Assembly (NCBI RefSeq): GCF_037042905.1
Contig: NC_087251.1
Coordinates: forward strand, 48,677,873-48,741,872
Source of the DNA: Lytechinus pictus
Lineage: Eukaryota > Echinodermata > Echinoidea > Temnopleuroida > Toxopneustidae
DNA length: 64,000 nucleotides
Reading direction: 5' to 3'
Shown here: positions 32,994 through 46,000 of the stretch, one piece after another
How the letters are laid out: each line of letters starts with the position of its first letter
Position numbering within the stretch: the stretch's first letter is position 1
Program-made: the position numbers and the translations under genes
Notes under the pieces: generated by a model
Databases searched by the model: none
What the model saw: the letters and a program-made list of their open reading frames with translations, nothing else
What the model was told of the DNA's origin: nothing

Positions 32994-35900
32994 GGTCATG
33001 AGCCAAGGAGGGGTATCAGAACCTGACTGCTACTGTGGCGTTACACTGATTTACTAAGTGAGCCAGTACTGCCAGCAAACGCCAACGCCGAGCCCCAGGC
33101 GGCGGAAAATAACCTGGCAAACTCGGGTAACCTGAAAAGGGTAGTGGGACCCTGATGGAGGAAATGCCATCTAAAGGCGGAGGAATCATAATTGATCAAC
33201 GACATCCACAACTCACCAACATGCAACTGTGGCCAGCATGGTGAGTCAAGGCCACACCCCCTTCAAGACTATGGCAGCACAAAGAAAGAAACGGCCCTCA
33301 GTCCCCAGCAGCTCTGGATTGCCCAGCTACGGGAGCGGTTGTGGCAAGGAAGGAGCAGAGGGTGCTAAGAATCTCTGGGCTAGGACAGGCTCCTTAAAGG
33401 ATGTGACCATCTGTACATATAATGTACGTTCCCTTTTAGGAGAGGATAGGCTATGTGAGCTGGAAAAAGAACTAGGCAACATCACATGGGACATAGTCGG
33501 ATTGTGTGAGGTTAGACGCCGCGGGGAACATCTACAACATCTGCTGTACACAAGGGGAAAGGAGAAAAGTAGCATAGGAGGGTAGGTTTCCTTATTCACA
33601 AGGCGATAGCATCCAATGTCATTTGCTACAAGAGCACTTCAGACAGAGTATCCCAGATCATCCAAAAAATCTCCAAGAAACAAACCATGAAAATCATTCA
33701 AGTATACCTTCCAACATCTAGCCATACTGATGAAGAGGTTGATATGGTCTATGAGGAAATTGCTAAACTACTTGATGAGGACAAAGCAAACTTTACTATA
33801 GTTATGGGAGATTTCAATGCTAAAGTTGGTAAAATGGAAGATAATAGCGAGGTGATGCTAGGAAAATTTGGCACTAGGAATGATAGGGGAGATCGTCTAC
33901 TGGAATTTGCTTTAAGCAGAGGTCTTGAGGTAATGACCTCTTTCTTCAAGAAAAAGGAACATCGAAAATGGACATGGCAAAGCCCAAATGGCACCACTAG
34001 GAACGAAATCGATTTCATTCTAACAAACAGACCGGACATCGTAAAAGACGTTTCCGTGCTAAACCGCTTCAATACTGGAAGTGACCACAGGCTTGTGAGA
34101 GCAAAAATGCATGTTAATTTCAAGCTAGAAAGATGTAAACTAATAAGGAAGAAGAACGCCAGCCTAAATGTGGGCAAACTTAAACAATGTAAGGACGAGT
34201 TTCAACTACATTGTACAGCTAAGGAACAGATTCCAAGTGCTTCAAGATGAAGTAAACCAGGAAGATGTAAATGATATCTATGATAAATTCTATCACACTG
34301 TCCAAAATTGTGCTCTTGAGATGGCAGGGAAAAGGGAAAATCAAACAAATGACAAGATCACAAAGGAGACACTTGATCTGATGAGAAAAAGGAGACAGAT
34401 GAAGGTATCAACACAGAAGGATAGCATAGAATATATGGAATTGTGCAAAACCATTAGAAAACGTATGAAAAGTGAAATTCGCAGCTTCAACATAAAAAAG
34501 TCCAAGAGATCATAAAAAATAATAGCAGCTACAAAGCCACCAAACGTAAACTCTCCAGTGGGAAATCACGACTGATAGCTATTAAAGGGGAGGATGGAAG
34601 TGTTATTCATGACAGAGACCAGATAATTAATCATGTGAAGGATTTCTATCAACACCTGTACTCCAGCAAGGTCCATGTTGACACACCAATCATTGCTCAA
34701 GATACAGATGAGGACATACCACCGGTAGGAGTAGACGAGGTTGCTAAAGCCCTGCAAGCAATGAAGCGTGGTAAAGCACCAGGTAGTGATGAGGTGCTGG
34801 TGGATGTCCTTAAAGATGGAGGTGATGTCATCCTGGAACAGCTGGCCAAGCTGTTTACACTCTGTTTAGTAAAAACACAAACACCAGACAGCTGGAACAA
34901 TGCAATCATAATCCTCATCCACACGAAACTGAGGATACACAAAGGATATTAAAATGTATAGGCCAATTAGCTTACTTTCAAATACCTACAAATTATTTAC
35001 AAAAGTCCTAACAAACAGAATCACTGGAACCCTAGATTTTAACCAACCGAGGGAACAAGCCGGATTCAGAAGTGGTTTCTCTACTACAGACCATCTTCAC
35101 ACACTTAACCAACTATTAGAGAAGACTTGCGAATACAGACAACCCCTGTGCGTGGCATTTGTAGACTTCGCACAAGCTTTTGACAGTGTAGAATTTCAGG
35201 CAGTAATAACAGCCTTACAGGTACAAGGTGTGCACCATAATTACATCAAACTCATTCAGGAAATGTATAGCCAAGCAACTGCAACCATTCACCTGCACAA
35301 AGACAGTGATGAATTCCCCATTAACAGAGGAGTGCGACAGGGAGATACCATTTCACCCAAACTGTTCAATGCTGCACTGGAGGAAATAATACGTAAATTA
35401 GACTGGGAAAGTACGGGGCTAAACATTGAAGGTGAGTGTCTCCACCACCTGAGATTTGCCGATGATATCATTCTAATCACTGATGATGGCCACAAGCTAG
35501 AAAATATGCTCAACGATCTCAACACTGAAAGTAACAAAGTAGGTCTGAAGATCAACATGAAAAAGACAAAAGTAATGTTCAACAAATTTGCTAAGGAGGA
35601 AAGAATCATAATGGATAATTCTGAAATCGAGAAAGTAGATCATTATATCTACATTGGGCAACACGTCACAATGGATCATGAACAACTGGATGAAGTTAAA
35701 AGGAGGACAAGAGCTGGATGGATCGCTTTTGGGAATTTCAATGACATTATGAAGAGCAATATGCCAATTTGCCTTAAGAGAAAAGTATTTAATCAATGCG
35801 CTATACCGGCAATGACCTATGGTTCTGAAACCTGGTCTGTAACAAAGAAAATGGAACAGAAATTAAAAACCACTCAACACAGTATGGAACGTATAATGCT

Positions 35901-36236
35901 ACGGATATCAAAACGTGACAGGAAAACCATACAATGGATTAGGAGCCAGACTAGAGTAATAGACATAATCAAAGCAATTAAATCAACGAAATGGAGATGG
36001 GCTGGCCACCTTGCAAGATCACATGATAATAGGTGGACCAAACGCATCATAGAATGGAGACCATGGCTAGGATCACGAAATCGGGGTAGACAAAAATTGA
36101 GATGGAGTGACGAGCTCACAAAATTTATTGGCATAAATTGGATTGCTTCAGTACAAGACAAGCACCTTTGGCACCAACTTGAGGAGGCCTTCGCCTTGCA
36201 GTGGGCTGAACATGGCTGATATGATGATGATGATGA

Positions 36237-36240
<4 letters not shown>
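32991..36240 (+). mobile_element. near full-length RTE-clade non-LTR retrotransposon
   Basis: About 3.25 kb with a GC-richer 5' leader (32991-33228), one broken ORF with endonuclease and RT domains, and a 3' end of ATGATGATGATG repeats. The single-ORF layout, the length and a short microsatellite tail are RTE traits. It sits in a TA microsatellite that itself interrupts a tRNA-like unit: the unit's 3' part is found before it at 32860-32950 and again, inverted, after it at 36340-36472. Confidence 0.85.
33229..36219 (+). pseudogene. RTE endonuclease-reverse transcriptase ORF with four frameshifts
   Basis: Domain order is intact. The AP-like endonuclease shows TYNVRSL, GLCEVR, MGDFNAKVG, RNEIDFIL and GSDHRLV. 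The RT shows MYRPISLLSN, AGFRSG, FVDFAQAFDSV, RGVRQGDTISPKLF, RFADDIILIT and the late motifs YGSETWS and WRWAGHLARS, ending at TGA 36219. Reading-frame changes lie near 33582 (in a G-run), ~34200, ~34510 and ~34940, with stops after each. All catalytic motifs (D/E/N of the endonuclease, the FADD box) survive, so decay looks recent. Homopolymer sequencing errors could explain some of the shifts. Confidence 0.87.

Positions 36241-36320
<80 letters not shown>
36238..36320. repeat. (TA)n then (TG)n microsatellite
   Basis: Long TA run followed by TGTGTG, immediately 3' of the RTE element. Confidence 0.9.
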
Positions 36321-36321
<1 letters not shown>

Positions 36322-36334
36322 AAGTTATACATGT

Positions 36335-36472
36335 ACTACAGCTTTGGCAACTCTTTTATATTTAAATATTGTGTGAAAGAAATGGATGAAGAGAACAATG
36401 GTAGGCGTAGCTTAAATCAAGTTTCCCCAGAGCTATCTACCCTTTGGAAAAATTGGTGATGCCGAAAAAATG
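36335..36472 (-). repeat. inverted 3' part of the tRNA-like unit
   Basis: ACAGCTTTGGCAACTCTTTT through GGCGTAGCTTAAATCAAG to CCAATTTTTCC's inverse is the minus-strand copy of the unit's 3' region. No tRNA-like part is attached. Confidence 0.75.
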
Positions 36473-36474
36473 TA

Positions 36475-38200
36475 TCTTATATATACATATTTATAATTTC
36501 ACCCTTCTTATCGGATATTAAAGGTCTGTTGGGAAAGTATACCTCAACCTCGTTCCTATTTAATTCCTCCTTTATATTCATGAAAAGCCAAATCCCCGTC
36601 AGAATCGGTAATGTTTTACTAATATCTTACTGTCCGATTTATCCACGCGCTGCATGTTGCTATAGTATCAAACTATAATCGACAGGTCAGCAATTTAATA
36701 CGTGATTATAGTGTTTGACGATCGGTCGGTCACTTTCGCAGTCGAATTTGGTATGAAACGATCTATCGAATGCTTCACTTCTCTCACTGAATTCACTTTT
36801 TTTTCCTTAAAAAATAAACGAAAACCGACATTATTTGTATTTGGAAAGGGCAAATAAAAGCAATATTTTGTGAGTGGGCATATCCGTCATTTTAATAATA
36901 TCATCGATAAGTGATTTTGAACTTTATTTACTATAACATTTAATAATAGACTAAAAGAAAGTGTGATTACGCCATTCATTTTAGACCAAAAAAGCAGAGC
37001 TGTGTATGAGAAATAGGGGGAGTCTAAAGTAGCATATAGGGCGGCCTCCCGGCATATGCTATAGCAGAATTTAAAAGAAAGAATGGGAAATAGGAAGACA
37101 GGAAGTGTATGAAAAAGAAAGGTCTGGGCCTGGTCAACTGAATATTGAGGGAAAGTATATGATGTGCCCCCCCCCCCCCCCTCGGCATCAAAATATCATG
37201 CGCTGGACCTGTAACTTGATGCCATAGAATCATAAATGGGTATGAATGCCAAATATTACACCATCAAGCCCCGTCTCACTCTTTTCCCCATCTAACTTTG
37301 ATTACAACCACTGCACTAATTCCCCATGCATGGTTTTAAGTGCATTTTGACGGCATCATGAATTCATCTTCTTTTCCATCCTACATTCATTCGTGCATGA
37401 TACACCCACTCACTTACACACACTCACGCCGTTTACTGCCCCTACAACTCATTTGCGGTAACACATTCACACATAATTTAGCGTTTCGTGGAAGGATCAC
37501 TTATCGGATGTTTTGTCCGTCACTTACAATAGTAACAGTGCTTCTCCGCAAATCAAAATCAATGAAAGTTGTCTGATAAAACAGGGCTTTTTTGGTAAAA
37601 TGTCCGACAAGTCTTTTCATGAAACGTTCATTAGATCACCTCTGTCACATTAAATTGCGTTGGTTTATTTTCTGCATGAGCTGTGTTTTATCAAATTTTA
37701 TGCATCAATGTCGTCCCAATAATTATTCACCAATATTCCATATTGAAATTTAAATACTTGCTTTTCACTAGTCTTAACTTACAGAAATGAAAAGATGCTA
37801 CTTTTAATAATAATATTTTTTTTTCTTTTATCCTCTTAATCGAGGGAGTTATTCACAATAACATGTACATATGTATACAAACAATTAAAAAAAACAAAAT
37901 CAATTCACTTCAATAATGCAATATTTTTTTTAATATCACATTTTTTCAAAATTCCGAACTTGCTTTTTTGTTTACATAAACTTTCTAAATAAATAATCAT
38001 AGTAAGCTTGAATTCAATCCTTAAAGAATTCGCATCATATCTTTTTCCTTTGAATATGCTTTTTATGTAATTTCGATAAATAACAAATTGAGCAATAACA
38101 CAAAATAAATTACACATAACATTGCTGGAACTTTGCAGATCATAACCTATGATTAATGTTTTTCATCTATAGAAATAGTAATCTTGAAAATATAAAATAC
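36475..38200. other. no gene recognised
   Basis: About 1.7 kb with no supported ORF. A C18 run lies at about 37167-37184 beside G/C-rich transposon-like sequence, but no element ends could be matched. Confidence 0.4.
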
Positions 38201-38208
38201 CAACCTTT

Positions 38209-39045
38209 CTATAATTTTCCAAAAAAAAATCGAACATATTTACAATACAGTATGAAATGAAAAGTGGTATCAACTTCTCCGCAAATGTTACAAGAGTTGT
38301 TTTCTACTACATGCCACTTAAATAAATTGTATCTTGAGGGTAAAATCTTGTTCAAAAATTTAAAACTAAATTGTCTAATTCTATTATCCACAATTAAATG
38401 CAACTTAAAATAAAATACATGGTTCCAACTAAAGGAAACTGGTAATGAAAAAAGATTAGACCAAAACGAAACAATGCCTGGTTCTTCCGATACCTCCGAA
38501 CATAATAAAGAATATATCTTTCTTGTTGGTAAATAATCTAGAGTTATTTGTTCTCCACTTTTTAATGAAATTAAGATTCGTTCACTTTTTTTTAATTCGA
38601 GTGGATAATTTTCCTTAAACAACTTATTCAACCAATAAACAGGAAAAGACTTTTTTAATTTAGCATATTCTAAATCAAATAAAAGCTGAGAGGAATAGAC
38701 AGATTTATTTAAAATATTTGGTGCTAACCACTGACGATTTCTTATAACATCAATAACTCTAATTATACCTGCATGCTTCCATTTCTCAAATACCAACATA
38801 CGTTTATTAAAAGTAATATTGCTGTTATTCCAAATGATTTCATTTTCAATGTTTTTTACTCCAAATATACCAATATATCTTAACTTAGACCAGCTACAAA
38901 AAAAATCATGGTAAAAACTAGGTATATTTGCTTTTGTACAAAGAAAATTCATATCTTTTGTTGATATATTGTATTCAAAACATAAAGGAATTTCACCAAT
39001 CTTTGATAACCAATAATTAAAAAGAAATTTCCAACTACTTTGCAT
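38209..39045 (-). pseudogene. L1/Tx1-type LINE ORF2 C-terminal fragment
   Basis: A 278-residue open frame resembles the C-terminal end of L1/Tx1-group ORF2 proteins. It has FWSNLF, DNRIRQFSFKFLNKILPSR and KWHVVENNSCNICGEVD, then a CX2CX7HX4C knuckle (CNIC...HFILYC). Endonuclease and RT domains are absent, so this is a 5'-truncated copy. The frame stays open over its whole length, so truncation rather than point decay inactivated it. The 5' junction lies at the start of a repeat shared with 24789. Confidence 0.7.
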
Positions 39046-39157
39046 TGTTTATTTTTATTCAATCGTGTTCCACAAATTAATCAAGTATTTTGTAAAATAA
39101 AATATCGTTCGCTTCCCGCAACATACTAATGCAAATCTTCATGTTTAAAATCAGTTA
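39029..39157. repeat. dispersed repeat shared with 24789-24935
   Basis: Near-identical ~125-bp block (TTATTTTTATTCAATCGTG..., GTTCGCTTCCCGCAACATAC). It lies between the L1/Tx1-type fragment and the tail of the L2/CR1-type element. Confidence 0.75.
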
Positions 39158-41712
39158 ATAATAATAATAATAATGGTGGCTACTTTTATAGCGCACAGGT
39201 CCACCTTTCGGTGCTCATGGCGCTTCAAGGAAAATAAACACAAAACATAACAACAATAGAAAACGAAAAAGAATAGAATTTGAATTCTCCTGAATAAACA
39301 CTATTATACTGTTAATGGGAGATCAAATAAGTTTTCAACTGGGACTTGAATGTTTCTGTTGATGAAATTTGGCGTAATTGGATAGGCAATTGATTCCATA
39401 GCTTTGGTCCTATAACAGAGAATGCATGGTCCCCCCAATTTGTGTTTTGTTCTGGGTGTCTGGAGCAATAGAGCATCAGATGATGAGCGGAGACTACGTG
39501 AAGGCTGATATTTTGAGATAGAGCTGCGGAGATATGTGGGGAAGAGAGTATAAATTGAATGATGTATTAGTAAAAGAATTTTTAAGGTGATTCGTTTATC
39601 AACAGGCAGCCAATGTAAGGACTGGATGATTGGCGAGATGGAGTCATACTTTTTAGTGTACGTTAGGAGACGGGTAGCAGAGTTTTGTAGACGTTGAAGT
39701 TTTGTCAAATAGTTTTGTGGGAGGTTACAGAACAATGAGTTTGAAAAATCTAAACGGGAGGAAATCAATGCATGGATAAGTATCTCGGCTGCAGGTTTAG
39801 ACAGTGATTTTCTGATGAAACTCAAATTACGAAGTTGATTTCTGACATTTTGTTGGACTTGAGTGATATGATTGCGAAAAGTCATTTCCTGATCAAATAT
39901 AACCCGAAGACTACGGGCTATTTTAGACGGAGTGATACAAGTGTTACCAAGATGGACGTGACATGACTGAAAGTCAATTTTCCCAAGCATAAACTTCGTT
40001 CCAAGTATTAAGAATTTTGATTTATCATCGTTCAGTTTCAGGCAATTAGATACAAGCCATGTCTTAAGTCTTGTAGACATGTCAGTGACGACATTGAAGG
40101 TTGAAAAGACAAATAGAGTTTTATGTCATCGGCATAACAATGGTATTTTATGCCATGTTTACAAAATATCTTGCTGATTGGTTGCATATAGAGGGAATAG
40201 AGCAGTGGACCTCCTACAGAGCCCTGGGGTACACCAAACTTCAAAGTAGTTAAACCTGAGATAGAGCTATCGATTCTAACATATTGAGATCGTTCTGATA
40301 GATAGGATATGAACCAAGCAAGGGCAGTCCCCTTGATACCTAATGAGTTAAGCCTTTCAATTAGGAGAGTGTGATCTACTGTGTCAAATGCTGAACTCAA
40401 GCATAATGAGAGCCGTAATGTTACCATTATCCATTTCTCTATAAATTGTATCTGTTAAGTTAACTAGAAGTGTTTCTACATTATGACCAGGCTTGTACGC
40501 GGATTGATGTGGGTCAAGTAACTCATTCTCTTGTAAATATGATGTTTGTTGTGAGAAAACAACTCTTTCCAGCAGTTTACCTTAAAAAAACAAGTTTGAT
40601 ATCGGGCGGTAATTTTTCAAACACTCTTGATCTAAGCCTGATTTTTTCAGCGTCGGATGGATGACAGCTATTTTACAGACCTGTGGTACAACTCCCGAAC
40701 TAAGACTTGTATTTACTATTCTAGTAATGACAGGCAACAGAACTGTGGAACATTTCTTAACCAAATCCGTTGGGATTGGGTCAAGTTCACATGATTTGTT
40801 TGGAGAATTTTTGATAAATACTTCCATCTCACTGATAGTGACAGGTCGAAATTCCCTCAATTCTGACTTAATTTCGCTTACAGTGTCATTTGAGTGTAAG
40901 GCAGGAGTTTGGAAGCACTGCCGGATTGTTAGAATCTTATCTACAAAATACTGATCGAAGCAATTTGCAAGCTCAGCCTGATCACCATGAGTGAGATGTT
41001 CTGGTAAAGGAGATTTTTGTTTCCCGTAAAGCAAATCATTGGCAACTTTGTACATTTTTGTGTGTGTTTTTCCTTCAATCCTCAATCTTTTTCGAATGGT
41101 ATTGTAACTTAGCATTCTTTATCAAAGTATTGACATGTTGCTTTTGGTCATGATATATCTGCTTGTGAATCTCCAACCTAAATCGTCTTTCTAATTGTCT
41201 TCGAATCAATTTTTCTTGAGTAATTTCTGGGGTGTTCCAATCAGTATTGGGGTGAATTGTTACCTTCGGCTGCTTCTCAGGTGCCAACTTTTTAAGAGCA
41301 TAGCTGAGTAAGGTATTATACATATCCACTTCTTCATCGACACCGTTACATGTAAACAACCTGATATAAGAGACTTAACATGGGTGTCATCTGCAAACTC
41401 TTTGGGGTCAAAGGATTTCAAATTTCGTGTTGTTACTATTTTCTTCTGGTTTGTTTGTTTCGGAAGGCTTAATTCACACATCAGTGCTGAATGGTCAGAT
41501 ATACCTTCTACAACACAAATATTACAAAGGTTAACAGTATTCTCATTATGGGTCATGAGCAAATCTTGAACATGGCCACGGTTATGGGTTGGCTCATTAA
41601 TATGTTGAACCATGTTGTAGGCTGTTTTTTGAAGGGGAAAACAGCTCCAGACTTCTTTGGAATGGGATCACTGATGATAAAATTTTCAGCAATAACTGGG
41701 AAGATTAAGTGA
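39158..41712 (-). mobile_element. L2/CR1-type non-LTR retrotransposon, 5'-truncated
   Basis: From the endonuclease C-terminus (~41613) through RT to a 3' UTR with GCGCCATGAGCACCGAAAGG and an (ATT)n tail (39158-39177). Nearly all of the second ORF is present; the 5' part is missing. It lies between copies A and B of the TMEM26-like genes. Confidence 0.8.
39304..41613 (-). pseudogene. L2/CR1-type endonuclease-RT ORF, broken into five frames
   Basis: In order on the minus strand: endonuclease end (HNRGHVQDLL, GISDHSALMCEL; 41613-41260), linker (41359-41075), RT N-terminus (SPNKSCELDPIPTDLVKKC, KNYRPISNL; 41115-40582), RT core (SSAFDTVDHTLLIERL, FGVPQGSVGGPLLYSLY, YHCYADDIKLYLS; 40427-40038) and RT C-terminus (LNDDKSKFLILGT, SLHWLPVDKRITLKILLL, YQPSRSLRSSSD; 40080-39304). 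SVGGP replaces the usual SVLGP, and frames change at least four times. The style matches L2/CR1 elements of fish and invertebrates. Confidence 0.82.
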
Positions 41713-42423
41713 ATATAAAAAAAAAATAGAGCTTCCCTCTTTTATTTATTTTTTTCTAGAAATTTAAACAAAAGTAATAGAAAGAGTTTGAGAAAAGATA
41801 GTATTCAGACTTGCTGTCTGTCTTAGAAAATTCGTTGCTTGAATGAATGATTTTCATTATTATTATTCAAAAGTCTATTGAAATCCATTCATTATGGATT
41901 TTCCTTTTAATGTCGGAGGCACATGAAGAGGCTTGTTTTGTTAAGAATATATTTTACACTTAAGCACAAGCATTTTCAAACAGTTGTTGATTTTATTCAC
42001 GATAACAAATACATACTGGAACTATTTTTATTCTACTACCAAATGAATTGAGAGAGAATACAAATTCTAGGGTGAAACAAACACTGGCTTTCAAAAAATC
42101 ATCGCCCATCAGAAAAAGGTTACATTAATTTTTTTATCATAATTCGGTGAAAGCATGGGCCACCATGCATCGTATACAGTGACGTTTGGATAAATTACGT
42201 GACTTAAAATTGATTGTTGTAACTCCTATCAGAGACTTAGTTCTTGCCCCATGCAAAAAAGAGACCTTAAGGAAAATTACGCAAATCAGAATAACAATTT
42301 TTTAAATATATTTCTCTGTCGATTTCGTGAAATGTCTGACTAAATATTGATTAATGTCATTAGTGTCTATCAGTTTTAATCAAGATTTATATTGAGACGA
42401 TTTGTGTAGCTTCTGCTACAACA
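41713..42423. other. 3' flank of TMEM26-like copy B
   Basis: Presumed 3' UTR and spacer. AATAAA (minus) occurs near 41991, about 430 nt past the stop. Nothing else recognised. Confidence 0.4.
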
Positions 42424-43097
42424 TTACTTTGAAAGAATGCTCTGTCGTCTTATTCTTATATCTGCTTCACTGGACATTGGCACCCTGTTTGGCGCCCTCA
42501 CTGGACTCCCATTGAGATTGTCCCCATCGCTTTTCTGATTTTCGGCAGGAACATCTGCCTGACTCGATGAATCGTCGCCGAATTTTCTTTTCATTTCTTC
42601 GTCAACAGCGTACGTAAACGCCTTTTCGTTCATCGTCAAACTTTCGGATACCAAACTGGTACCGTCGACCATCTCAATATTGTTATTCTCCACGTCATTT
42701 CCGTCAGTGTTGTTGGCTACAAAGAGGCTGCCTCGCTTCCGTTGCCTAGATTCCACTAGCATGGCGTACACGCGGTATATCTGAAGTAGGATAACCGTCA
42801 GGTTCTTCAAGGCGTAGAAGTACACCGAGGATGCTTCATCGCCAAGTATTGCGATTATGATCAGCCGAAACACCAAGAACGGTCCATCCTGTATTGTGAT
42901 GGATATTATCGCCTCTCTGAACTCTGTCGATTGGACCCAGTCGTTCTGGCGGATGTTGGGTGCTGTCCTTCGACGTTGCATCATCCGACTGAGTGGTCTG
43001 GCCTCCTTCTTTGCAACGTAAAGGGATACATCACCGACAGTCTCACGTCGCTTTGAGAGAAGCTGGTTGACAGCATCTACCCATACATTAAGAATGG
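42424..43097 (-). CDS. TMEM26: TMEM26-like copy B, exon 4 (terminal)
   Basis: Acceptor TTCACAAACAG. The first two bases complete an Ala codon. Contains SITIQDGPFLVFRL, KNLTVILLQIYRV and the tail; TAA at 42426-42424. Confidence 0.83.
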
Positions 43098-46000
43098 CTG
43101 TTTGTGAATATGCAAAAGAAAACAATAATACATGTATCAATGTTATGAATTCAACTATAATGCCTGCTTGAATATCGATCAAAATATAATTTAGGTATGT
43201 GGATAAACAATCAAAGTTTAAAGATACAATTACTATCACCTCAATTGTTTTATATAAAGTCAATGAGTTTACATTCAGGAAATCATGTATATTATACTAT
43301 CTGCTTTTTGCATTACATGCAGCATATCGACCCTTTGTGTTTAAGTTGTTTATAATTATTTCTATATTGCATTCCTAATTAATTTTCATAACGATGTTAT
43401 GACTCTCATAATTCCTAAATACCTTGAATACTCTTACTTCTATCTTTTTTTCTTTTCTTAGCACTTAGCGATTTGAAACATAACTATAAAACGCTTCATA
43501 AATGTTATGTATTATTATTATCATTACGATCAGGAGGCCGTATCAAAAAGTTGTCAACACGGACAAATTGTCTTCTTTTAACAATAACCTTAATAACAGT
43601 TGGAGGACAGTCCTTTTCAGCTACTCAAAACTGAGGATTTCACTAGATTGTTAGCGCTAACAAAATTTAGTCAGGTCTGACGATTTTAAATTCATGAAAT
43701 GCTTCCATTTTTTATACAGTTGTACATTCATACAGATTTATGTGTATGTTGAGGGGTTCCCTTAAACATTACGCGCCTCTCTCTGTATTTATTTTACGAT
43801 TTTCATGGATAAATGATCATTATCTCGCGGATTCGTTCGGCCTTACCGTTTTCCCGCTTCTCATCATGAACCCTGTTCCTCTTCTCCGGAATGGCGATGC
43901 TGAATTGGAAAACGGCTATACTCCACAGCAGGAGGACAATCGTCGTAATGGCCCTGCTGCACCCGAAGTGACCATTGGTGATGATGACGGCAACGAACTC
44001 GACGATGTCTTCACCCGCCCCAACCAGGACAAGGAGGAGCTGGGCCACCTTCTCGCGGGTGAAGTTGTCCCGTGGCAGGAGCCATCGGCAGAAGATGAGT
44101 ACAAAGACTACGGAATATTCTACTACCGTTGTGAGACGCTCGTACTCCCTATATGTCTTGGCCACGAATGGCATCTGAGGATAACAGAGAGGGAGAAGTT
44201 TGATCAATATGATGTCCTGTACGTTTTATAGCCAAATTCCAAGCTTTTGAAAGGCTCTCAAACATGTCACAGCAAAGAGTTTCCTCCTTTCTTGCTTGCT
44301 CTATAGTATAAATGCATCAGTGAGATGCAGATAATTGTGGCTAAGTGGTAGAGCGCCGTCTCATGAACGGAAGTTATTGGTTCGGCCCACGAATGAATCA
44401 TATCAACGATTTTGATAGGACCTTCTGTCTTCTAGCTTTGCGCTTGGCATTTAACCCAACTATAATGATGATTACGTATTTCGTTTTTAAGTTATTAGTA
44501 TTTTGTAAGGCACAAAGACATTATCTAATGAAATATTACTTTCGGGTTGATCTTCACTTTGCTGAAAGATCGGATAAAACATACGCTATTCTTTTACAGC
44601 TGCATTATACAGATTAATATTGTTTTGTTCATTGGGGTTTCGTCAGCCTTACTGCAAGAACTACATAAAAATAATTTTCTTGTTAATTTTTCTGATGATC
44701 TAATGGAGAAATTGCAATAGTGTATCTCACATCTTGGCAATATGTGTTGATATTTTGCCTCGGGATTATGGGAGTTTGACAGACGTTCAGTTCAACCAAA
44801 CATGAAACAATTCTTGACGATATCATTGCAATCTTAAAAGACATGACAATGAAATACCACGTCACACACGGCCTGAACTTGCACTTATTAATTCTGCTGT
44901 TTCTTGTAGTATGTTTTTTATTCACTCCCGGAAAACCATATGTTTCAACGTTTTTGTGCAGATCCTTCAAGAAAAAAAATCAGATTTCGAGTTTTGAGAT
45001 GACGAACAGAGAAAGATCATTGTGAACGTGACTATAAAACAAATCATAAAATATCGAAAGGTTTTTGACTCAAGGAACTGGTTAACATTTTTCGTACTTG
45101 GAATCCGAACTATAACGCCCCAATTGCTACCTGTGTCTGTGATAATTATGTTGTAAAAATGAAGCCATGAAAAGAGTGAACCTGAAAATCATACTACTTT
45201 AAAATCGAAAATGCACAGGTATAAGAAGCATCACCCCCAATTATATTCAAAATACTACATGTTTTACAATTATTCTACCCAGCAGAGAATTTATTATTAT
45301 GATATTCCGGTCACAGAATTTGATATTTGTTATATTTTCTCCCTGAGTCTTCTCAATTTTCATGATTATTCTTTCAAAAAGACTCCTTTAATTTCTTTAA
45401 ACCTTACTGTCGTGTCATTATGAATCTGTTGATCGTAGACTGGATGGCTATAACATGCGCTGTAATTCTGCAAGCATGCATCGTATCCTTCTCTTTCTCT
45501 CTTGTTAAGCATCGTGATGTGGATAGTCCAGATGGCAGGAATCACGCTCATCGTATAGAGAGCTGTTGATGTGCAGATCCTGTAGTTATGTTCAAAGAAA
45601 AGATGATTGGTTAAGGAAGATGTTGGACAGTGAGTATAAGTATCATATCTATATATTACTATACTACACTACAAATCGGACGCATCAGAGAATGAATCGA
45701 CAATGATACATCAGGTCTCACGATCTGACATGAGAGTTGGTAAACCATGTAACAAACTACTTATATCCCAACAAAATTTAAAGGTCTCCATCCTCTCGTT
45801 TTATGAGGGAGGCGCAACAAAAGTACATCAGAAATTACTTCTTTCTCACTACGGAAACAGTGACCAGCAAATCTCTTACTACGTTTAATTACTGTAATGA
45901 AGATAGGTGGAAGATCTCCATGAATTTCATCCTTTGTTTTGTGATCTCTCCAACTAATAGTTTGTTCCCTCATCAAAAGTCGAGTGTATGTGCCATCTAG

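Noticed and set aside
33327-33599. Minus-strand ORFs opposite the RTE and other LINE coding regions
   Set aside because: Antisense shadows of recognised endonuclease and RT frames.
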